From NCBI GenBank assembly GCA_020161935.1, contig JAIUNI010000008.1:62001-126000 (forward strand): a stretch of 64,000 nucleotides of DNA. The letters are read 5' to 3'. The DNA is from Chloroflexota bacterium (lineage in GTDB: Bacteria; Chloroflexota; Anaerolineae; Aggregatilineales; Phototrophicaceae). The position numbers and the translations under genes are program-made. The notes below the pieces were generated by a model, which saw only the letters and a program-made list of their open reading frames with translations, made no database searches and was not told the origin of the DNA. Each line of letters opens with the position of its first letter. Position 1 is the first letter of the stretch. This document shows, piece after piece, positions 8,225 through 16,247 of this stretch.

Positions 8225-8253
8225 TTGCAGCCCAACTGTGACATGGGTATAGT
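8225..8253 (+). promoter_or_regulatory. Candidate sigma-70 promoter for the PhyH gene
   Basis: TTGCAG (8225-8230), a 17-bp spacer and TATAGT (8248-8253) give a good match to a housekeeping promoter. Initiation would be expected near 8260, leaving a short leader with AGGAG before ATG 8283. Confidence 0.6.
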
Positions 8254-8282
8254 GGGCATTCACAAAATAGGAGATTTATTTA

Positions 8283-9041
8283 ATGCAAACGAAAGATGCC
8301 CTTCTTGAACTTGGTGTGACCGACCAAACGCTGACCCAAGCCGAAAAAGATCAACTCGACCGGGATGGTTTTTTACCCCTCTACAACATTTTATCGTCCA
8401 GCCAAATCACAGCCCTCACTGCACGCCTTGATGAACTGATCGCCATCGAAGGCCAAGACGCGGGTAAGGAAGTGCATCAGGAAGCCGGAACCACCCGCCT
8501 GAGCGACCTTGTGAACAAAGACCCGCTGTTCGAAGTATGCTTCACCCACCCGCGCGTGCTGGCGGCCATCAGCCATGTCCTCGGCGGCAACCTCAAGCTG
8601 TCGTCGCTCAATTTCCGTGCCGCGCTGCCCGGTTCTGGCCTTCAAGGTTTACACGCCGATTGGGGTGGAGCCGTCGCCCCAAATGATTATTACGTCTGCA
8701 ACTCGATCTGGCTGCTGGACGACTTCACCGAGTCCAACGGGGCCACCCGCATCGTCCCCGGTTCGCAAAACAGCGGCAAAGTCCCGCGTGATGTAATGTC
8801 AAACCCCTCTGACGCGCACCCTGACCAAATCCTCGTGACCGCGCCTGCCGGAACCGTGGTGATCTTCAACTCGCATACATGGCACGGTGGCACGCTCAAC
8901 ACCACCGACAAGCCGCGCCGCGCCATGCACTCGTACTTCACCCGCCGCGACCAAACACAGCAGTTGGATCAGAAAGCCTATATCCAACCGGAAACCTACG
9001 AACGGCTCAGTGTGGCGGCACGGTATATTCTGGACGTTTAG
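8283..9041 (+). CDS. Phytanoyl-CoA dioxygenase (PhyH) family protein
   Basis: A 252-residue Fe(II)/2-oxoglutarate oxygenase of the PhyH family. The iron-binding facial triad is visible: HAD at residues 124-126 (GLHADWGG) and a distal histidine in SHTWHGG (about 201), followed by RRAMHSYFTRRD, where an arginine would bind 2-oxoglutarate. The N-terminal LDRDGFLPLYNILSSSQITALTARLDELI is the usual family opening. AGGAG precedes ATG 8283. Members hydroxylate diverse lipids and natural products, so the substrate cannot be assigned. It is divergent from a sugar isomerase-like gene, a combination that may reflect catabolism of a modified compound. Confidence 0.9.
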   Translation: MQTKDALLELGVTDQTLTQAEKDQLDRDGFLPLYNILSSSQITALTARLDELIAIEGQDAGKEVHQEAGTTRLSDLVNKDPLFEVCFTHPRVLAAISHVLGGNLKLSSLNFRAALPGSGLQGLHADWGGAVAPNDYYVCNSIWLLDDFTESNGATRIVPGSQNSGKVPRDVMSNPSDAHPDQILVTAPAGTVVIFNSHTWHGGTLNTTDKPRRAMHSYFTRRDQTQQLDQKAYIQPETYERLSVAARYILDV

Positions 9042-9100
9042 CGACCGGCGCGGTTTTTGGGTGTACACTGAGGCTAACCCAGCTAATATGTGAGGCGATG

Positions 9101-9517
9101 ATGCCCAAACCGCGCCGCAATCCGAACCCATTAGAACAGTACGACCGCTTCATGTTTGGCGGGAAAACACCCGCCTCGTTTCGCGGTCTCGTTCACGTCA
9201 CAGGGGCATTCGTCGGGAATAGCCTCCTGTGGCTCACCGGCCTCATCACCGTCGCGCGGTTAGGTATGGTGCTGGCGTTCTTCCTCGCGGCGGCAGTCAC
9301 CATCGGCGTTTTACAGCGGTTTGCTCCGGCGCTCGACTTAACCGCCCTGTTCGCGGTTGGCGGACTCGTTGGAGTGATCGTCGTCGCTGTCGGCGCGGCA
9401 CTTCTTAAGGGGATACTGCGCCGTGATGCCCAACGCATCGGGAACAAGCCGACCTTCGGTGTTTATGATGAAGACATGCGCAAGTTCCGCGCCAACCGCC
9501 GCAAATCGAGGCGTTAA
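9101..9517 (+). CDS. Small two-helix membrane protein, hypothetical
   Basis: A 138-residue protein with a basic N-terminus (PKPRRNPNPLEQYDRFMFGG), two or three hydrophobic segments (about residues 35-60, 68-80 and 88-108, rich in Val, Ala and Gly) and a basic cytoplasmic tail ending ANRRKSRR. ATG 9101 is preferred over the adjacent ATG 9098 because GAGG at 9092-9095 is then 5 nt away. No family recognised. It is followed 6 bp later by the NUDIX gene and probably shares its transcript. Confidence 0.6.
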   Translation: MPKPRRNPNPLEQYDRFMFGGKTPASFRGLVHVTGAFVGNSLLWLTGLITVARLGMVLAFFLAAAVTIGVLQRFAPALDLTALFAVGGLVGVIVVAVGAALLKGILRRDAQRIGNKPTFGVYDEDMRKFRANRRKSRR

Positions 9518-9523
9518 TCCAAC

Positions 9524-10066
9524 ATGACCGAAACCCATCCCATCACCGCCCTCGACTCCCGCCGTGTCTGGGAATGCCCGTGGTACGCCGTGCGTCAAGA
9601 CCGTATTCAACTGCCCGACGGCAGCGAAGGGGTTTACAACGTCGTCGAACTAGCGGATGCGGTTTGGGTCGTGCCAGTCACCACCAGCGGCGAGATCATC
9701 CTGCTCTGGCATTACCGCTACCCGCTGCAAACGTGGGGGTGGGAGCTGCCCTCCGGTGGCGGCATCACCCGCGCCGAGGATGTGCTGCCCACCGCGCAGG
9801 CTGAACTCCAGCAAGAAGCCGGTGGCACGGCGGCGGATTGGCGCTTCCTCATGAAGGTCGCCACCACCAAAGGCATCGGCACCGAGTACGCCCATCTCTA
9901 TCTCGCAACCGGTATCACCTTCGGCAGCACCGCCCATGAACCCGCCGAGATTATAACCGTCCACAGCTTCCCGATGGACGAGGTGTACCGCATGGCACGC
10001 GCGGGTGAAATCCACGACGGCATCGGGGTACTGGCGCTCCTACTCGCCGAACCTTTCATCAGGTAA
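9524..10066 (+). CDS. NUDIX hydrolase (ADP-ribose pyrophosphatase-like)
   Basis: A 180-residue protein with the NUDIX fold. The N-terminal part (VWECPWYAVRQDRIQLPDGSEGVYNVVE) and the strand IILLWHYRYPLQTWGWELPSGGG are those of ADP-ribose/nucleoside diphosphate-sugar hydrolases. The NUDIX box starts at about residue 78 (GGGITRAEDVL) and continues QAELQQEAGG. Compared with the consensus G-x5-E-x7-R-E-U-x-E-E-x-G-U, the Arg is Ala and one of the two metal-binding Glu positions is Gln. Catalysis may therefore be weakened or altered, while ELxxEAGG is kept. Likely an operon with the next kinase gene (4-bp gap). Confidence 0.85.
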   Translation: MTETHPITALDSRRVWECPWYAVRQDRIQLPDGSEGVYNVVELADAVWVVPVTTSGEIILLWHYRYPLQTWGWELPSGGGITRAEDVLPTAQAELQQEAGGTAADWRFLMKVATTKGIGTEYAHLYLATGITFGSTAHEPAEIITVHSFPMDEVYRMARAGEIHDGIGVLALLLAEPFIR

Positions 10067-10070
10067 CAAT

Positions 10071-10571
10071 ATGCCCCTCATCACCGTCCTCACTGGCCCC
10101 TCCGCCGCTGGCAAAAACACCATCGGTTATGCTTACGCCCGACAATCCAAATCCTGCTCGGTCATTGACGGCGACCAAGTGCGCTGGATGTACACACAGC
10201 CACACATCGCGCCGTGGCAGGGTGACGAGGGCTTGCGCCAGCACCAGATCGGCGTGCGGCACAACTGCTTACTCGCCCGTTCGTTTTATGGGTTGGGGTT
10301 AGAAGTGGTGATTCTTGACGTGCTGTGGAAAGATTTACCCGCGCTCTACCGTGCCGAACTCGCTGGCCTGCCCTACCGCATTGTGCGGCTGCTGCCCACG
10401 CTGGAAGAATGCTTACGCCGTCATCACCAGCGCCCGCCGTCGATCAGTGATGACGAGGTGAAGTGGACGCATGACCACACTACCGCGCTAACCGACTATG
10501 ACCTCACGCTCGACACCACCAACCTATCCGCCGAGCAGGTCGCCGCGTGGCTGCGGAACAAGGACGATTAA
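10071..10571 (+). CDS. P-loop kinase-like NTPase (adenylylsulfate/gluconate-kinase-like)
   Basis: ATG 10071 places the P-loop at the N-terminus, as expected; 166 residues. The Walker A is GPSAAGKNT, so Asn sits where Ser/Thr usually follows the Lys and Thr comes one place later. SVIDGDQVRWMY resembles the substrate-binding D-G-D segment of adenylylsulfate kinase and related small-molecule kinases. ARSFYGLGLEVVILDVLWKDL and YRIVRLLPTLEECLRRHHQRPPSI fit the core strand and the LID region. Probably a small-molecule phosphotransferase; the substrate is unknown. It follows the NUDIX gene by 4 bp. Confidence 0.72.
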   Translation: MPLITVLTGPSAAGKNTIGYAYARQSKSCSVIDGDQVRWMYTQPHIAPWQGDEGLRQHQIGVRHNCLLARSFYGLGLEVVILDVLWKDLPALYRAELAGLPYRIVRLLPTLEECLRRHHQRPPSISDDEVKWTHDHTTALTDYDLTLDTTNLSAEQVAAWLRNKDD

Positions 10572-10619
10572 TAGGTCGACATCAAAAGTATCCTGTAGAT
10601 ACAGGTCATGAAATAGTGG

Positions 10620-10892
10620 ATGGCAATTAAGATGGTAACCCAAGAAAAACTCGCAGCCAAAATCCTAGACTATCTAAATGGTCAAGCTAATCTAAACCAA
10701 CTTGTTACTTGGGCAGAAGATGCAATTGTGACATTCACGGAGTCAAATATGCGACCTGCAAATGCTGATGAAATATGGCAGGTTTTGCTTTACATTGGTG
10801 CAGGTGACACGCCTGACTTCCCGCTCACTTGGGAAGTTATTAAGGGGTTTCTCGAACGACTCAACCGTCCAATTTTGAACGTGGTTGCATAA
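10620..10892 (+). CDS. Small hypothetical protein (90 aa)
   Basis: A 90-residue, mostly helical acidic protein (LAAKILDYLNGQANLNQLVTWAEDAI, DEIWQVLLYIGAGDTPDFPLTWEVIKGFLERL). The LVTWAED segment is common to a group of small hypothetical proteins of unknown role found scattered in bacterial genomes. The gene looks richer in A and T than its neighbours, which may point to separate acquisition. Start sites at 10620 or 10632 are both possible; neither has a strong ribosome-binding site. It converges with the phosphotransferase at 10909. Confidence 0.6.
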   Translation: MAIKMVTQEKLAAKILDYLNGQANLNQLVTWAEDAIVTFTESNMRPANADEIWQVLLYIGAGDTPDFPLTWEVIKGFLERLNRPILNVVA

Positions 10893-10908
10893 CTTTAGCC
10901 ATTGCCCC

Positions 10909-11448
10909 TTATATGCGCGCTGTGTCCAACTGGTTAAAGATCGCCTCGACCGTCTGCTCAATCGTCAGCGCCGAGGTATCCAACCACAGGCCGATATGCG
11001 GTGTCTCATCCCGTAATGCTTGATCGAGTCCCTCCGGTGTCCACGACTGGTACGTTTGCTTGTGGCGGTGGGCATCCCGCTCGAACACCACCGAGGCTGC
11101 CGGACACAGCACCACCACATACAACGGCCACCCGCGCCGCATCGCCACGACCTCATTCAGCAGATCGCCAATAATGATGTCCTGATAAACAACCGTGAAC
11201 CCTGCCTCACAGTAGCCGTTAGCCGCGTGGGCGGCCAGTTGGTAGCGCAGCCGGAGCTGTCCCAGCGCCGCGTCCGAAAGGGGCGACTCCATCGCCGCCC
11301 GTCCGTTCACGATCATCCGCCGGAATACATCACCGCGCAGATGGACACTTTTCGGCAGCCGTTCTGCGAGCGCCTGTGCGATGGTCGACTTGCCCGAAGC
11401 CATAATCCCCGTAATCAGGATTTGCGCGGGTGACTGAATATCGGTCAT
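10909..11448 (-). CDS. P-loop phosphotransferase (AAA_33 / chloramphenicol phosphotransferase-like)
   Basis: A 179-residue P-loop protein: Walker A GIMASGKST at residues 14-22, then VHLRGDVFRRMI, YCEAGFTVVYQDIIIGDLL and a LID-like stretch VFERDAHRHKQTYQSWTPEGLDQAL. The domain order matches small phosphotransferases related to chloramphenicol phosphotransferase and zeta-toxin-like kinases. DTSALTIEQTVEAIF near the end is the usual C-terminal helix of this group. It begins 7 bp after the ppc stop on the same strand, so it is probably co-transcribed with ppc. Substrate unknown. Confidence 0.78.
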   Translation of the reverse strand: MTDIQSPAQILITGIMASGKSTIAQALAERLPKSVHLRGDVFRRMIVNGRAAMESPLSDAALGQLRLRYQLAAHAANGYCEAGFTVVYQDIIIGDLLNEVVAMRRGWPLYVVVLCPAASVVFERDAHRHKQTYQSWTPEGLDQALRDETPHIGLWLDTSALTIEQTVEAIFNQLDTARI

Positions 11449-11455
11449 CGAAGCA

Positions 11456-14152
11456 CTACCCCGTAACTTTCATCCCCGCGCTGATGCCGTTGACCGTCGC
11501 CAACACGTTCCGCATCAGGGCGCGGTATTCCTCGGCATCCGGCGTGAGGTCGCGGAGCTGCCGCAGCAGGTCAACCTGAATGAAGTTCAGCGGGTCAACA
11601 TACGGGTTGCGCCGTTCAATCGAGCGCTGCATCACGGGCGACTTTTGCAAGAGAGCCGGTTCGTCAAAGACTTGACACACATATTCACACGCCAGCGTGT
11701 ATTCCTGTTTCATCTCGTTAAAAATGCCTTCACGCAGCGTCTCGTCACTCACCAGCGAGGCATACAATTCAGCGATACCCATATCCGCTTTGGCGAGGTC
11801 AAGCTGGGCGTTTTCCATCAGCGCCTTAAAAAACGGCCACTCGGCGTACATCGTCCGCAGCGTATCCATTCCGTTCTCGTGCTCGTCACAGTACTGCTTC
11901 AGCGCCGTTCCCACACTGTACCAACTGGGGATAATCGCGCGGCTTTGCATCCACGAGAACACCCACGGGATCGCTCGCACATCGCTAAAGCTGCCGCCCG
12001 ACTTGCGTTTGGCAGGACGTGAGCTGATCGGCAGGTTTGCCAGTTCATTGATCGGCGTGGCTTGGTGCCAGTATTGCAAGAAGCCCTCGGTTTCATACAC
12101 GAACTTGCGGAAGGCTTTCCGTCCGGTCGCGGCGAGGAAGTCCATCACCTCGCGCCATTCGGGTTTCACGTCATGGTCGCTCGGCTTGCCGGTTACCAGC
12201 ATCACGGCGTTGATGACATGGTGCATATGCCGCCGCGCGATGTCGGCGTTGCTGTAACGGTAAGCGATGACTTCACCCTGCTCGGTGATCTTGATCTTCC
12301 CTTGCATCGACAGCGGCGGCTGGCTGAGGATGGCTTGGTTGGTCGGGCCACCACCACGCCCGATGCTGCCGCCTCGCCCGTGAAATAACTCCAACGAGAT
12401 ACCGTGTGCCTCGCAAATTTCGGCAAGGTCATGCTGCGCCGTATACAGGTTCCAGTTGGAAGCCATATACCCGCCGTCCTTGCCACTGTCGGAATAACCG
12501 ATCATCACCTGTTGATGATTGCCGCGCACTTTTAGATGTTTGCTGTAGGCGGCGTTGGCGAACAGTGCCGTCATCACTTGAGGGGCGTTCTGTAAGTCGT
12601 CAATCGTTTCGAACAGCGGTACGATGTCGATGTCGTCCTCGATGCCGACCTCATGCGCCAGCAGCAGCATCGCCAAGATGTCGCTCGGCTGTTGGCTCAT
12701 GCTGGCGATGAAGGTATCAATCACCGCCTTGCCGTACTGCTTGTGCGCCTGTGCCACCATGCGCCATGTCGAGATAATCTTGTTGGTCGCGTCGGAAAAC
12801 TTGAGTTCCGCCGGGAACAACGGCCGCGGGTTGGAGATTTCCATCGTCAGCAGCGTTTGCTTATCGGCTTCCGAAAGCCCTTTGTAACTCTCGGTGCGTC
12901 CATACTGCTTAAAAATTTCCTCCAGTGCGCTGGCGTGCATCCGTGCATCCTCACGCACATCCAGCGGCGCGAGGTACAAACCGAATAGGCGCACCTTTTC
13001 CATCAGACGACTGAGCGCCCCGCTTGCCGTGTGCCGCCCCTTGTTGTGGCGCAGGCTCGCCTCGATTAGCGCCAAATCGTCGTACAGGTCGAGGCTGTTC
13101 TGGTACTCGTCCCGCGCCAGCCGCCCGCTAATCAGGTTGATTTGCTGCCGGTAAAACTCGGTCGGGAAGCGTTCATCCAACCCGCCAGCCGCCGTCACCG
13201 CCTCGCGCAGGTCATCCGACACCGGCACTTCATCCGAGGATTGTGTCAAATGCTGGCTTAGGAAGTTGACTTCATCGGTATAAACCCGCAGCGCCGCTAA
13301 GTGCTGGGTTCGCAGCGTTTCCATCGTCACCTCAGGGGTGACATTCGGGTTGCCATCGCGGTCGCCACCGATCCATGAGGCATACCGCAGCAGCATCGGC
13401 AGGTCTGACCAATCCGTATCAGGATAATACCGCGCCAGACACGCGCTTAAGTCCTCGTAAATATCGACCACCGTGTCCATGATCGTAGAAGTGACGAAGT
13501 ACACGCCAAAGTCCACTTCGTCCGCCACCGTCGCGCGGGAAGCACGGGTCGGCCTCGTCTGCCACAATTCCTCGATCTCGGCGGTAATCTCGTTCTCGAC
13601 CGCCTGCTGTTCACGTGGCAGCAGCATCTGGCGGTCGCGTTCCGCCATCAGGTTGGCGATATGTTGCAGCTTAATCAGCACTTCTTTGCGCTTGGCTTCC
13701 GAAGGGTGCGCCGTCAGCACGAGGCGGATCGAGATTTTTTCCAGCAGGGCCTTCATGCCGTCGGCGGTCAATCCATCAGCGTGCAGCTTATGAACTGCGT
13801 CGTCAATCGACTCACTCATCCGCCCATCCAGTTCTCGCTGCCGCAGCACACGGATGCGCTGCAAATCTTCGGCGATGTTAATCAACTGGAAGTAATTGCC
13901 GAAGGCTTTGATGAGTACCCGCGTCTGCTCAAGATCAACCCCGCCGACGATCTTCGTCAGTTCAGCGGTTGCGCCTTTTTCGCCCGAACGCCGCGCCTTC
14001 GCCGTCGCCCGCACCTTCTCGACCAACTCAAACGCCGCCTCTCCGTGCTGTTCGCGGATGACATTACCGAGCAAATTCCCCAACAGGCGAATATCGTTGC
14101 TCAGGGGATTCAGCATTTCGCGTGTAGCTGTTTTATCAGTTTCGATGCTCAT
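11456..14152 (-). CDS. ppc: Phosphoenolpyruvate carboxylase
   Basis: The 898-residue protein has the length and motifs of bacterial PEP carboxylase, which makes oxaloacetate from PEP and bicarbonate to refill the TCA cycle. Visible signatures are VLTAHPSEAKRKEVL with catalytic His149, the DGNPNVTPE segment, GYSDSGKDGGYMASNWNLY with the catalytic Lys, the glycine-rich loop FHGRGGSIGRGGGPT, and AIPWVFSWMQSRAIIPSWYSVG. The end is NGISAGMKVTG, where the conserved family C-terminus is usually NTG. This small difference is worth noting because the C-terminal residues close the active site. A P-loop kinase gene follows closely. Confidence 0.97.
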   Translation of the reverse strand: MSIETDKTATREMLNPLSNDIRLLGNLLGNVIREQHGEAAFELVEKVRATAKARRSGEKGATAELTKIVGGVDLEQTRVLIKAFGNYFQLINIAEDLQRIRVLRQRELDGRMSESIDDAVHKLHADGLTADGMKALLEKISIRLVLTAHPSEAKRKEVLIKLQHIANLMAERDRQMLLPREQQAVENEITAEIEELWQTRPTRASRATVADEVDFGVYFVTSTIMDTVVDIYEDLSACLARYYPDTDWSDLPMLLRYASWIGGDRDGNPNVTPEVTMETLRTQHLAALRVYTDEVNFLSQHLTQSSDEVPVSDDLREAVTAAGGLDERFPTEFYRQQINLISGRLARDEYQNSLDLYDDLALIEASLRHNKGRHTASGALSRLMEKVRLFGLYLAPLDVREDARMHASALEEIFKQYGRTESYKGLSEADKQTLLTMEISNPRPLFPAELKFSDATNKIISTWRMVAQAHKQYGKAVIDTFIASMSQQPSDILAMLLLAHEVGIEDDIDIVPLFETIDDLQNAPQVMTALFANAAYSKHLKVRGNHQQVMIGYSDSGKDGGYMASNWNLYTAQHDLAEICEAHGISLELFHGRGGSIGRGGGPTNQAILSQPPLSMQGKIKITEQGEVIAYRYSNADIARRHMHHVINAVMLVTGKPSDHDVKPEWREVMDFLAATGRKAFRKFVYETEGFLQYWHQATPINELANLPISSRPAKRKSGGSFSDVRAIPWVFSWMQSRAIIPSWYSVGTALKQYCDEHENGMDTLRTMYAEWPFFKALMENAQLDLAKADMGIAELYASLVSDETLREGIFNEMKQEYTLACEYVCQVFDEPALLQKSPVMQRSIERRNPYVDPLNFIQVDLLRQLRDLTPDAEEYRALMRNVLATVNGISAGMKVTG

Positions 14153-14269
14153 TGAAGTGAGTCCCTATTGCGTGCTATTAATAGATCGGAACAGGAACGC
14201 AAGTGTAACGCATCCCCACTTCAATTCATATATTTATGTTGCCGCATCTTGCCCCTGAATTGCCTTTGG

Positions 14270-15361
14270 TCAATCTGCCTCAACACCCTCCGCGAGTTCT
14301 ACCAAGCGTTCGATATGCGCCTCGTCCATCCCGTCACTTCCATATAAAATAACAATCACAGCGTCGAGGTCAGCCGCGTAATACACCGCGCCGGTAAAAC
14401 CCAGCACCGCGCCAGTATGACCGATCATTAAACCACTCTCGTCCTCATACACTTCCAAACCGATGCCGTATTGATCGTCATTCCGCCCGGCATCAATCAT
14501 TTCCTGTACCGAGTTTTCGCTTAAAAGGCTGTGCTCCACGAATAACGCTTGATAAAAACGTGTAATATCAGACACGGTTGAAATCAGTGCGCCATCACCC
14601 AGCCCCGCCCCATCGTTATAATCGGTGACATCCTCCGCTTCACCATCCCCATCAAAATCTTCATAACCATGAACGAAAGGCGAACCACTTTCCTGAATTT
14701 GAACGTAAGTATCATCTAAACCGAGTGGCTCAAAAATCCGTTCTCGCATTACCGCGTGCATCGGCTGCCCCGTAACCGCTTCGACAACCACTTGCAGCAA
14801 GACGTAATTACTGTTGCTGTACTCAAATCCCTCGCCCGGCGCGAACGAAGCGGGTAGACCATGAGCAAAGCCAAGCACTTCTTCCGGTGTCCAGGTCGCG
14901 GCTGTATTTTCCGCAACCGCATTAAAAAAGTCGTCGTTCAAATATTCAGGAATGCCGCTGGTCATCGTCAAGAGTTGTTGAATCGTCGCTTGGTCGGCAT
15001 TCGCCAGCGCCGTCACAACCGCATCCGGCAGCCAGTCGCGGGCTGCATCGCTCAAAGACAGCTTCCCCTCATCACGCAGTTGCATCACCACCACCGCCAA
15101 CCACGTTTTGGAAATACTGGCGATACGAAAAGCGTCACCGGCGGTCGCTGTTGTAGTACCGGTCACATCAACCAGTCCCCCTGCCGCCATCCACTTTTGA
15201 TCGCCAATCGTGATACTCACCGCGACGGCTGGTCCATCTTCCGGTGCAATTTCCGCGATGAACGCCTCAAGCCCCGCCTGTACATTCTCTTGAGCGTGAA
15301 CTGCCGCAAATGGAATCAGAAACACCACCAGCCACATGATACGCACTGCTGCTTTCATCAT
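14270..15361 (-). CDS. Serine hydrolase, beta-lactamase/class C (PBP4*-like), secreted
   Basis: ATG 15361 (or 15358) follows GAAGGG and starts a clear signal peptide: MMKAAVRIMWLVVFLIPFAAVHAQ, cleaved after HA. The 363-residue product has the active-site tetrad SISK (S-x-x-K) at about residue 83, YSNSNY (Y-x-N) at about 180 and IGHTGA (K/H-T-G) near 330, the pattern of beta-lactamase-related class C serine hydrolases. An insert FDGDGEAEDVTDYNDG looks like a calcium-binding loop. It probably acts outside the membrane on peptidoglycan peptides or small esters/amides. It is a stand-alone gene. Confidence 0.9.
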   Translation of the reverse strand: MMKAAVRIMWLVVFLIPFAAVHAQENVQAGLEAFIAEIAPEDGPAVAVSITIGDQKWMAAGGLVDVTGTTTATAGDAFRIASISKTWLAVVVMQLRDEGKLSLSDAARDWLPDAVVTALANADQATIQQLLTMTSGIPEYLNDDFFNAVAENTAATWTPEEVLGFAHGLPASFAPGEGFEYSNSNYVLLQVVVEAVTGQPMHAVMRERIFEPLGLDDTYVQIQESGSPFVHGYEDFDGDGEAEDVTDYNDGAGLGDGALISTVSDITRFYQALFVEHSLLSENSVQEMIDAGRNDDQYGIGLEVYEDESGLMIGHTGAVLGFTGAVYYAADLDAVIVILYGSDGMDEAHIERLVELAEGVEAD

Positions 15362-15455
15362 CGCATCCCTTCGTCGGTTGTAGAGAAGAAACATCACATG
15401 CTCTATGTCTCACTATACAAGCGGGAAAAGCAGAAGCCGCATAAAGAAACAAAAA

Positions 15456-15478
15456 GGGCTTACCGTGACGGTAAACCC
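15456..15478 (-). terminator. Intrinsic terminator downstream of yceI
   Basis: On the minus strand GGGTTTACCGT pairs with ACGGTAAGCCC (one A-C mismatch), followed by CTTTTTG. It lies about 100 bp beyond the yceI stop. Confidence 0.65.
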
Positions 15479-15484
15479 AATTGT

Positions 15485-15535
15485 GCTAACAGTAAATGTG
15501 TTCTCAGCCGTTGGCTAACAGTAAATCGCTAACAG
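15485..15535. repeat. Short direct repeats GCTAACAGTAAAT
   Basis: GCTAACAGTAAAT occurs at 15485-15497 and 15514-15526, and a shortened GCTAACAG at 15528-15535. They sit between two transcription units of the same strand. Confidence 0.6.
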
Positions 15536-15542
15536 AATATAC

Positions 15543-15564
15543 GGGGCAAGCCATCGCCTGCCCC
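15543..15564. repeat. GGGGCA...TGCCCC hairpin (family B)
   Basis: GGGGCAAGCCATCGCCTGCC then CC; arms GGGGCA/TGCCCC. A longer-armed relative lies at 44751-44776 and shares the GCCTGCCCCATC end. Confidence 0.6.
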
Positions 15565-15580
15565 ATCTCACATCCAAAAC

Positions 15581-16129
15581 TTAGGCAGGAGCAGCCTCGG
15601 TCGCCTTGATGGCTTCGAGATCCAGCTCAATCGTCACATCCTTGCCGACCAACCAGCCGCCCGCTTCGAGCGCCATGTTCCAGTTCAGGCCGAAGTCTTC
15701 ACGGTTGATCTTGGTCTTGCCGTTGAAGCCCGCGACGGTCGTGCCGAAGGGCGATTGCCCTTGACCGAGGAACTCAGCATCCAGAACCACCGACTTGGTA
15801 ACACCCTTGATCGTCAGGTCGCCGGTGATCTTGGCTTCGGTCGCGCCGGGGGCCGCTTCAACTTTAGTGCTCTTGAAGGTGATGGTCGGGAACTTCTCGA
15901 TGTCCAAGAAGTCAGGACTCTTGAGGTGGCCGTCACGCTGTTCATTACCGGTTGAGCTGATCGAGGTCGTGTCAATAACCGCTTCGACCGAAGCTGCCGA
16001 CGGGTTCGCCGGATCAAAATTGATGGTACCGGTGATCTTGTTGAAGTTACCGCGAACGGTCGTAATCATCATGTGGCGGGCAGCGAAATTCGCTTGGGCG
16101 TGTGTGGTGTCGATATTCCAGAGAGCCAT
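15581..16129 (-). CDS. YceI-family lipocalin-like protein, no signal peptide
   Basis: A 182-residue member of the YceI family: WNIDTTHAQANFAARHMMITTVRGNF at the start, then VDTTSISSTGNEQRDGHLKSPDFLDIEKFPTITF and a C-terminal REDFGLNWN. YceI proteins form a lipocalin-like barrel that binds polyisoprenoid lipids such as isoprenoid quinones. Many are exported, but this one starts directly at the domain, so it should be cytoplasmic. Its gene is preceded by a TetR gene on the same strand, and two GGACTNNAGTCC palindromes lie in the gap. It is therefore the likely target of that repressor. Confidence 0.92.
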   Translation of the reverse strand: MALWNIDTTHAQANFAARHMMITTVRGNFNKITGTINFDPANPSAASVEAVIDTTSISSTGNEQRDGHLKSPDFLDIEKFPTITFKSTKVEAAPGATEAKITGDLTIKGVTKSVVLDAEFLGQGQSPFGTTVAGFNGKTKINREDFGLNWNMALEAGGWLVGKDVTIELDLEAIKATEAAPA

Positions 16130-16160
16130 TGTTGTGTATTCCTCATTTGCTTGTTTAAGT

Positions 16161-16172
16161 GGACTGTAGTCC
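16161..16172. promoter_or_regulatory. Palindromic operator 1 (TetR candidate site)
   Basis: GGACTGTAGTCC is a perfect inverted repeat with a 2-bp centre, 32 bp upstream of the yceI start. Its flank (CCGTTT side) is shared with the second site at 16234-16245. The centres are 73 bp apart, near seven helical turns. Confidence 0.75.
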
Positions 16173-16233
16173 GTTTGCAGAAATGAGGATACACCGTTAT
16201 GCAGGGCTTGTCTATTAGAAAAATGTTAGAACT

Positions 16234-16245
16234 GGACTAAAGTCC
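16234..16245. promoter_or_regulatory. Palindromic operator 2 (TetR candidate site)
   Basis: GGACTAAAGTCC, immediately beyond the tetR stop codon, with the same flanks as operator 1 (CTGGACT...AGTCCGTTT). Two identical half-site pairs in the short tetR-yceI gap strongly suggest repressor binding. Confidence 0.75.
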
Positions 16246-16247
16246 GT

